From Microplitis mediator (Eukaryota > Arthropoda > Insecta > Hymenoptera > Braconidae): DNA of 64,000 nucleotides. The first letter of the stretch is position 1, and every line of letters starts with the position of its first letter. The notes under the pieces are model-generated. The model saw only the letters and a program-made list of their open reading frames with translations, was not told the origin of the DNA and did no database searches. This document shows, piece by piece, positions 56,630-64,000 of this stretch. The stretch is from contig NC_079970.1 of assembly GCF_029852145.1 (NCBI RefSeq), positions 10,287,662 to 10,351,661 of the forward strand. The letters run 5' to 3'. The translations under genes were made by a program, and so were the position numbers.

Positions 56630-56648
56630 ACCCCCTCCCCCCTCCAAG
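56630..56648 (-). promoter_or_regulatory. polypurine tract of an LTR retrotransposon
   Basis: Minus strand GGAGGGGGGAGGGGG immediately before the LTR start TGTTATGTCCGA. This is the plus-strand primer of LTR elements and shows that the preceding RNase H gene belongs to the element. Confidence 0.85.
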
Positions 56649-56665
56649 CTCAGAAATGATGAATT

Positions 56666-57339
56666 CTATTTCTTTGAAGTTGTAGCTGGTAAGCGAATGT
56701 TGAACCCTGCGTTTGATTTTGTTTTGAAGAGTTCGTATAGTTTAGCTCCGCCCTTGGCTAGTTGGTCAGCTTGCTCATTGCCATAGATTCCCTCGTGGAC
56801 GGGAACGTGGTGGATCTTAATGTCTCGGTCCTCCATTTGAGTTCTGACGTAGTTGAGCTCTTCTTCATACGATACCGGCTTTCCTGCTGAAGTGATCCAA
56901 TCTCGCTATTTCCAATTTTCATACCAAATAGTGAGGCTGTTGCATAAATATTCCGAATCAGTGAAAAGGTCTATCTTTGTTAAATCGAATTTTCTTGTAA
57001 TTTTCAAGGCCTGAAGAATAGCTTCTAATTCTGCACCATTGTTGGTGTTTCTGCTGAAGCACGGAAGGGATAAGTTTTGAGGGGGGGGGGGGGATTTGGT
57101 CCAAAATAAATTCCTAAACCTGTTGCTGATTCTGAGGAACTATTGCGAAAACACGATCCGTCCGTGAAGATCGTGATCCAGCCCTCGGCGTTTCTTTCGA
57201 ATTGTCGGTTCACTGGGTTAAGAATTGGTTGCCAAGGCTGTAAGTATTTATGAATTTCCTCTAGAGATAACAAAGTATTGGAACATGATACAAATAATCT
57301 TACTCTATAACGAAAAATTGAACCGGAAAAATACAACAA
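56666..57339 (-). pseudogene. RNase H1-like protein at the 3' end of an LTR retrotransposon
   Basis: Minus strand, about 220 codons. It starts with a leader LLSLEEIHKYLQPWQP, then WITIFTDGSCF (first catalytic Asp), GLGIYFGPN, a run of 13 G (plus strand 57081-57093) causing a frame change, then GAELEAILQALK (catalytic Glu), LFTDSEY (Asp), a TAG (56908-56906), DWITSAGKPV, IHHVPVHEG and GNEQADQLAKGG (last Asp), ending at TAG 56668-56666. The ITSAGKPV segment and the order D-E-D-D are those of cellular RNase H1 rather than the pol-internal RNase H. The His region reads HVPVHEG where the family has HVPGHxG. It sits 18 bp before the polypurine tract. Confidence 0.8.
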
Positions 57340-57892
57340 ATAGATGGATCTGGACGGACGAATTAATTAATGTGACGGGACCTAAGTCCACCTCCACCGA
57401 CCGGATACCGAGACCTCGCCCTTTTGGGCATACTCGCGCTGCGAAATCCCATCTTTTCCACCCTTTTAGCGACACTCTCGGCCGAAACCAAGAGTGGACA
57501 TTTACCGGAGGTATAATCAAAAATCCTCATTGCGTGTGGTATCTAACCACAGCCACTACGAGTCTAACCTCATGTGGGCCCAAAACACTTCTCCCATCTT
57601 AAGAAACAAAGAGACTCTGGTCGGTGGGGCTTGGAATGGGCCCCCCATAGTACCAATTATGTATTGTTCGACATACCACTTGGTCAAGAGGGGACGTGGT
57701 CTCTTTCCCCTGCCTCCCGGAGAAGACACCCAGTTTTGTTTACATTCATTAGTCTATTCTTCACACATTCTTACACTCACCTAACTTCGGACTGACACCC
57801 GAAATGCATAGAGTCCTCACAATTCGCGAGCTCTACACACCCATGCCCATATGCTTCGACAATAACTAGGTGGATGCCAGTTGAACCGCGGT
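57340..57892 (-). other. unassigned stretch between R1-type LINE and RNase H gene
   Basis: Mixed GC content, no frame longer than about 125 codons. The 3' UTR of the LINE and the upstream part of the LTR element must meet here. I cannot place the joint. Confidence 0.4.
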
Positions 57893-60770
57893 CTAGTAGT
57901 CCTCTCCGCCTTCCTCTCGGTGTTGGAATTGGCTGCTGAGTTTGTGGTGGAGGCAATCTTTGCTGAAATCATTGAAAACTTTAAAGGAGTTTGGGGTGAC
58001 AAGAACACGCCCGATTTGTGGCCACTCCGCGCATTGGAGGCATTTGCGATCCTTTGCGAGTCCGTACTTGAAGAGTCTATCTTTGAAACAGCCGTGACCG
58101 GTTAAAATCTGGGTAAGCAAGAAATTAGGACTGATGTGTTTGCTTGCTAGACGTTCAGTAACGTCGGGGAAGAAGTTGAATGTCATACGTCCGTCGTCCG
58201 TTGTGGACCACTGTTTTTGCCATCTGTGAATGGTTTCTTTTCTGAGGGAGACAAGGCCTTCTTCGTCATCTGGCTGCAGGGTCACGGATCCAAGGGTTGC
58301 CTGTTTGCCAGTACGAAGATTGTAACGGGCGCAACGTTCGTCAATCACAAGCCGAATGGACACTGCTCCTGCAACTACACAAAGTCCCTCATACGATGAC
58401 GTCTTGTATGAACACGTCATCGTAATCAGGGCTCGACGTTGCAGGGCCCTAAGAGCCTTCCATTCCTCCACTCCACATAGGTCACTCCAACCTGCTGCCG
58501 CATAAGTTACAACATGCGGGGAGTAGCCCCTGTAGGTGGTGGACATAGCCGGAAAGCGCAGTCCCCATTCAGTCCGTGTGAGACGGCGTAAACGGCCAAA
58601 AGTTTTGTCTAATTTCGCGCGCCTTGTCTTCATGTGTGTGGTTGGTTTGAGGTCCTGGTCGAAGTGTACCCCTAAGTATCTAACGCTCTTTTTGAATTCT
58701 ATTTTTATTTTACCTAATACGATTTTCGGTGGGTTTGAATCATACTTGGGCTTTTTCTGTCTTTGCGCTTAGTAGGGGTACGGACCTTTGTCCTTGCGTG
58801 GACCGCGTCGGGTGTAATCTCTCTTGAGGAATATCGCTTCGGTCTTGGACTCCGACAGCGTAAGTTTCACGGAACGACACCATTCCAGTATCGAATCTAC
58901 CGTTCCTTGTGCTTTTCTTTCAATGTCCGCGCATGAAGTTCCTTCTATGATGACGAGAAGGTCGTCAGCATAGGCCACAAATTTACTCCCGTGTTCTGAT
59001 AATTCTAATTCCTCAAGCAAGTCATCGAACATAATGTTCCAAAATAACGGCCCTAAGACTGATCCCTGTGGACATCCCCTTGTTGGCTTTTTCTTTTCCT
59101 TCCCGAATCCCCATAACAGAGCGACTGTCCTATTCTCAAAATAACTCTGTACTACCTTGTAAACATTTTTGGGGAATTCCCGTTTCTCTAAACTCTCGAG
59201 TACTCGCGGCCACCACACGTTGTCAAAGGCTCCAGAAATATCGAAGAAAAGTCCGATTGCCAGATTCTCTGTTGTCGAATCTAGCAAGCGGCACATCTTA
59301 ACGATTGCATCTTCAGTCGACCTTTTGGCCATAAAGCCAAATTTTTGACTGGAGATCTTATCCCCAGCTAAGACTTTGGTGGTGAGTCTCGACTTTCACA
59401 ATCTTTCAAATACCTTCCCGATTACCGAAAGTAAACATATTGTCCTGTAAGATTTGGGGTCAGTCGCGTCTTTGTCACTGCTCTTAAGGAGCATAATAAT
59501 CCCACCCTCTTTCCATGCGGTTGGGAAAACTTCTAACTCTAGGCATCTACTGTGTAAGTCTAAAAATTCCCTTGATAAAATAACTGCCGCCCTTTGAATT
59601 ACTTCATTTTCTACTAAGTCGGGTCCGAGTACATTCTTATTTTTAAGGGTCCTTAAAATTTTGTATAGTTCGCTCAGGGTAAATAAGTCGGCGTCCACGA
59701 TGTCTGGTGGCGTTTCCGAGTTACCTTTTGCTCCTCTGTCTCTTCCTCTGGTTTGTCGTCTACAATGTGTGTGTCGACAAAGCAGCTAGCTCTGTCCTTA
59801 AAGCTTTCTGTGGAACGTCCGCCATGCCAGAGTGTGGTGAGCACTCTGGTAACTCGGTGTTTGTTTGCCTGGAGCTTATAAACGATGCCCCAGTGCTCCT
59901 TCTTACCGTTCGACGTGACAAACTCTCGCCAGCTGTTTTCTCTCTGTCGTTTAACGTGTTTTGAATATGTTTTGAAAAGTCCCAAGTACGTCTCTTTAAG
60001 TTCTGTCTTTTTCCCTTCGTCTGTCTCCCTCTGAAATCCCCTTCTAGCTTTGTATACTACTCTCTTTTCTTTAGTTAATTCTCTGGTCCACCATGAATAT
60101 GATTTTACGTGCGGCTTCTTCCGTGGGATAGCAAATTCGCATGACTCTATAATGGTTTTAGTAAGTGCATCGGTATACTTTTCCACGTCCTCGACCGTTT
60201 CCAGCGCTAGACCCTCAAGATTCACTCTTGCGAGTTCTGGTAGTTTCTCGCGGAACTTCTCCCAGTCAGCCAACGTTAGGTTGAACTGCTTGGGATCTGC
60301 CCCATCGAGACCCTCCCGGTCTTTTGGAATTCCTAGGCTGATATCGATCGCATAGTGGTCGGTACTTTGCACCCACTCGCGTTTGATGGACCAGTTCCAT
60401 ACGTACCGGGCAAGTTTTGGGGTAGCTAAGGTGACATCTATATATGATTCCCCCGATACCCAGGAATAAGTTTAACCCTCCCTCTTTATATTTAAAATCT
60501 CTCACCCATTGTCGTCTATAAATTCCTCCAGTTTCTCTCCCTTCTCATTTGTTTCTGGCCCCCATCTAAGAGATCTAGCGTTCGCGTCTATCCAAAATAA
60601 AACCCTGTTTCCCCTTAGTGCTCGTGCTACCTTTTCTAGTTGCGTGATGTGAATTTCTATTTCATCTCGACACTGGAAGTATGACGATACCACATAGAAA
60701 GAAATGCCTGGACCCACAATTTGAGCGCATACGCAGTGCGCGGTGCTTAGTTGTGAGATATGATTTGAAC
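57893..60770 (-). pseudogene. R1-type LINE ORF2: endonuclease remnant, reverse transcriptase, C-terminal region
   Basis: Minus strand pieces in order: endonuclease part (60770-60502; VVSSYFQCRDE, FWIDANARSLRWG), linker and thumb side (60372-59674; PHVKSYSWWTRELTKEK, typical of R1-group elements), reverse transcriptase (59698-58769; LGPDLVENEV, SYRTICLLSVIGKVFE, LFFDISGAFDNVWW, GCPQGSVLGPLFWN and catalytic YADDLLVI), and C-terminal part (58770-57893; SVRYLGVHFD, then FLLTQILTGHGCF). TGA near 59397, TAA near 58770 and frame changes near 60500, 59700 and 58030 mark it as dead. The element is 5' truncated at about 60770. Confidence 0.88.
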
Positions 60771-62160
60771 GGACAGCATCTTGGAATCTACGTGACGCGC
60801 GTCAAAGCTTTATAGCTAAATTAATTAAAAATAATTAATTAAAATAATTAAGTAACTGGAGCCAACCGATACTTAAATAGTATTCGGTGAACTAGAATAA
60901 TAATCTTAAAGTCGTTACTCTAGACATTTTCTTCAGCAAAATCGTACGACTAACGTACATGGGTCTCATTTTGACGTTAATTAGGCAATAATTAACTCAC
61001 TGACTAACATATTCCTTATAATTATTTCATAAAAATAATATTAACAATAAATCGTGAACATGACTCTAAACTGTAACTACTTTCTCGTGATTCTCACAGA
61101 TCTTACATCTTTTCTTTAACTAAAACCGTAGCATAATATCTTAAGACTCTAACTCGAACTCGATTAATTATTTATAATAATTATTTCGTACCTGATTACT
61201 GATGAATAAAATATCAAGTAACGTCTCACACTGTTTAAAATAATGCTTCTGTAACGATAATTCCAAGCTGTAGCTTTCTGAAGCATCACTCCTAAACACG
61301 GCTGCTCGCTTCGAGCGACCAGAGTCGAATCTCTGACCGTTCTCCCCAAACTAAAAACATTATCGCCATTTTTACCGGCTCTCTATACTTCACTCCATAA
61401 TTCCAACTCGATATCAAAGACTCAACGACAATAACTAAGTCGCATCCTATTGAGTATGAATATCCCAATGTGTTTGCTCTCCGGGACTTGGGGCTTCGGT
61501 TGAGATCGCAGACTAAATTCTTAAATCTAAGTGACTAGCGGTTACCCTCAGCAGAACACTGGTCAAAGCTGTCCACTGAGGTCTACCAACAAAACCCATA
61601 ATTACAAAAAATGACCAGAAATAACGGCTCCCACAGCGACAGTGGTCACTAAACCATCGCTGAGTCCTGCCAATCATAATAACAAAAACTGATCTCATAT
61701 ACCTAATCCATAGTCTTCATTTTGGAACGCTAGCATTTCAGCTAGACCTTCGCACTCCACACGGAAGTTTCATAGGGTCAGGCAAGCATCCTGACATTAG
61801 ATGCAACCGGGTGGCAATTACTTGAGCCCTACTCCACGGTTGCTCTGACTTGTCCACATACTCAATACACCAAAAACTGTAAATCCAAAACTCAAACCCC
61901 ATCATTTACCAAACTTTAATTTCAACCCATATCCCATAATAAATTTCTAGATATTTGATTCCAATTCTTTACTATAAATTTTCTGTAGCCAAACGTTACT
62001 CCATATTTTATTCTTAGACTATAACTCAATCAAAAAAAAACTGGATCAAAATCGTAATTTACTGTAAGCTAAATTCTAAGTCTTGAGTTACCATGCTCGG
62101 TTATGACCCAAAATCAGTTGGTGCTGGTGACGTTAACTTAATCCAAGCCTCGTACTAAAA
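60771..62160. other. spacer, no gene recognised
   Basis: Two parts: AT-rich to about 61240, then mixed composition with no long frame on either strand (longest about 61 codons). Could be old retroelement leader. Nothing firmer. Confidence 0.4.
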
Positions 62161-62170
62161 TAACGTCACA

Positions 62171-62171
<1 letters not shown>

Positions 62172-62214
<43 letters not shown>
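62172..62214. repeat. (AT)n microsatellite
   Basis: More than 20 AT dinucleotides next to the palindrome start. Confidence 0.95.
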
Positions 62215-62216
<2 letters not shown>

Positions 62217-62217
<1 letters not shown>

Positions 62218-63363
62218 GGTGAGCCGAAAAAACCAACCTATCGAATTTACGTCTTAAGGACCTATACATCGAAAAAAAAATTCTCCCATTGGGCAAAATT
62301 TTTAGCTCAATTTTAAAAGGTGTCGGTAGCCATTTGAAATTTCCCATTTAAATAACCCCTCGCAGATTTGAATCACGGTGGAAACACGGTGGGTTTGTTC
62401 CATTTTACCACTGTGATTACGCGGTGTATCCACCGTGATTACACGGTGGCTTGACCACCGTATATACACGGTGTTTCCACTGTGATTACGCGGTGGACAC
62501 ACCGTGGAAACACGGTGGTGAAATAGCACAAAGCCACCGTGGAATCACGGTGGATACACCGCGTAATCACAGTGGATACACTGTGTGTATCCGGTGGTGA
62601 AATGGAACAAACCCACCGTGTAACCACAGTGGATCCACGATGTTTACACTTTCACGGTGTTCCCACCGTGATTCAAATCTGCGAGGGACATGCAAAAAAA
62701 TTTTTTTGATTAAAAATATTATAACTTTTGAACCGTGTGAGATAAAAATTCGGCTCTTGAATATTCTTGTATGGCATTAAATGTCTTTAAAAAAAGTCCT
62801 GGGAGTCAAATTTGTAAACTTCATATTTCGTATACTAACAGGCCATCAAAGTCTAGAGTAAACAGAATCATACAAATTTAAGGCTTCATTAATAAAAATA
62901 TCAATACGACGAGAAAATTTATTCTGCATGTAGTGCGCTGAAATCACCGATAATATCCACGTTGTAACAAATAATATTTTGTTATCGATCACAATAAAAG
63001 AAAAGTATTTAGAAAATCTAAATAAAGCCTTAAATTTGTATGATTCTGTTTACTCTAGACTTTGATAACCTGTTAGTATACGAAGTATCAAGTTTACAAA
63101 TTTGACTCCCAGGACTTTCTTTTGAAGAATTTAATGCCCTACAAGAATATTTCAGAGCCGAATTTTTGTCTCACATGGTTCAAAAGTTATAATATTTTTA
63201 ATCACAAAAATTTTTTTTGCATGTTATTCAAATGGGAAATTTCAAATGGTTATCGACACCTTTTAAAATTGAGCTAAAATTTTGACCAATGGGAGAATTT
63301 TTTCTCGATATATAGGTCCTTTTTAAGACGTAAATTCAATAGGTTGGTTTTTTTGGCTCACCC
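62217..63363. mobile_element. 1.15-kb palindrome with TA duplication and a nested foldback
   Basis: Ends GGGTGAGCCGAAAAAACCAA and, complemented, GGGTGAGCCAAAAAAACCAA. TA flanks both sides (62215-62216, 63364-63365). Without the 331-bp insertion the arms are about 400 bp with a centre near 62950. No coding capacity. Confidence 0.9.
62357..62687. mobile_element. 331-bp CACGGTGG foldback element, copy 2 (in palindrome arm)
   Basis: Ends CCCTCGCAGATTTGAATCAC in both orientations; same unit order and same length as copy 1. AC flanks both sides (62355-62356 and 62688-62689). The opposite arm of the palindrome (GCATGTTATTC at 63219-63229) shows the empty site with a single AC. Confidence 0.93.
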
Positions 63364-63377
63364 TAATGTATATACAT

Positions 63378-63740
63378 TAAGGTGCTTCATTTTGGAGTCA
63401 GATTTTTTTTTTCAAGTGCATGTGGAACAAACCATAGTTCAACACAAAAAAAAATTTTTGGAGCAAGAAGAAAAATTCTATTTCGATTACAGACCTAGCT
63501 CATTAAAAAATTCGATTTTCCCATTCAAATAACATGGGAAAAATGTTTTTTTAGCTTCAAGTATTTTTAACCTCGTTAACAAATCAATAGATCAAATAGA
63601 CTAATACATATTTTTATAGAAAATTGAACGCTCTACAAAAAAGGTTTCATATCATTTTTTGATAAATACATCTATTCAAAAGTTATAAGAGCTCGAAGTA
63701 AAGTTGGAGACCTTTTTACTTTTCCGGTGAAACTATCAGA
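63378..63740. other. possible left arm of a further palindrome
   Basis: Starts AAGGTGCTTCATTTTGGA, like the terminus of the 32679 palindrome (GGGTGCTTCGTTTC). No second arm is in the window, so the call is tentative. Confidence 0.4.
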
Positions 63741-63754
63741 CTTGGTGCCGCGAC

Positions 63755-64000
63755 CGGTTACCCTCGGACAAAATAACCTCGACAAAATAACCCCGACAAA
63801 ATAACCTAGAACAAAATAACCTGAAAAAAAAACTTTGTTATAAAATAACCTGAACAACAATAACCGGAAAAAATTCACATAAATCTTTAACGATAAAATT
63901 CGTATTTGAAGGTTATTGTTGTTCAGGTTGGTAGCACAATTTGTAGTTCACGGATAAAATATCCGCGACAAAATATCCGTGATAAAATATCCAAATACAA
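63755..64000. repeat. GACAAAATAACC / GACAAAATATCC minisatellite
   Basis: About five units of ACAAAATAACCT in the left part, a gap, then ACAAAATATCCG units to the window edge. Related to the foldback at 36138-36319 and probably one arm of a similar element. Confidence 0.7.

Overview
This window looks like AT-rich, repeat-dominated nuclear DNA from an arthropod, most likely an insect. The BEN-domain, Tnp2/DUF4218 and GCD-type CXC genes resemble families I associate with Hymenoptera, but that is an impression and not a search result. GT-AG introns, poly-A-type signals, non-LTR and LTR retrotransposons and many 2-bp-duplicating foldback elements all point to a eukaryote. I see no rRNA gene, no intact tRNA gene, no CRISPR array and no ordinary cellular housekeeping gene. 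Almost every coding stretch belongs to a mobile element, and most carry one or a few stops or frameshifts.

Layout. 1-6.3 kb: Ty3/gypsy-type LTR retrotransposon on the minus strand (pol, gag, tRNA-Lys-type primer site, long LTR-like leader), running off the left edge. 6.5-7.9 kb: hairpin, a small unknown coiled-coil exon, microsatellite and the first block of an 81-82 bp satellite. 7.9-11 kb: plus-strand non-LTR element with a restriction-like endonuclease. It meets tail to tail, at an (AAT)n tract, a minus-strand APE-type LINE (11-14.3 kb). 14.5-15.05 kb: two exons of a MULE/ZSWIM-like DNA-binding domain split by a small MITE. 15.5-16.25 kb: satellite.

16252-31447 is the most striking segment. 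The satellite is interrupted by about 15.2 kb bounded by matching inverted termini (CCCGATGA...TCATCGGG) and a GA duplication. Inside are subterminal AT repeats and two head-to-head genes about 360 bp apart: a six-exon BEN-domain gene (minus, 22867 to 19235) and a multi-exon Tnp2/DUF4218 transposase-like gene (plus, 23230 to 30811). I read this as one large, decayed two-gene DNA transposon of EnSpm/CACTA type that later collected nested elements: a 1.1-kb palindrome, a TA MITE holding a 1430-bp solo LTR, and foldback elements with tRNA-like cores.

31.4-35 kb: satellite blocks with nested MITEs, a 1.0-kb palindrome and a second foldback with a tRNA-like core. 35.2-39.2 kb: a compact intronless cluster of three unknown genes, the first two joined by a TAATG stop-start overlap and the third interrupted by a 1961-bp palindrome whose removal restores its frame. 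39.5-46.3 kb: Ty1/copia pol, interrupted by a 331-bp CACGGTGG foldback and by a larger insertion that includes a 2.56-kb TIR element with a CXC-motif gene. 46.5-54.5 kb: a second gypsy-like gag and leader (minus) with a recent 3.1-kb noncoding LTR element nested in it. 54.5-56 kb: 1.5-kb palindrome. 56.2-57.3 kb: 3' end of an LTR element whose last gene is an RNase H1-like protein directly before the polypurine tract. 57.9-60.8 kb: R1-type LINE. 60.8-62.2 kb: nothing recognised. 62.2-64 kb: palindrome with a second 331-bp foldback inside, then more foldback-like sequence.

The nesting order can be read in several places because empty sites survive: in a reading frame, in the opposite arm of a palindrome, or in satellite consensus. 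That gives unusually firm evidence for 2-bp duplications (TA, AC, GA) made by a set of foldback and palindromic elements with no recognisable coding capacity.
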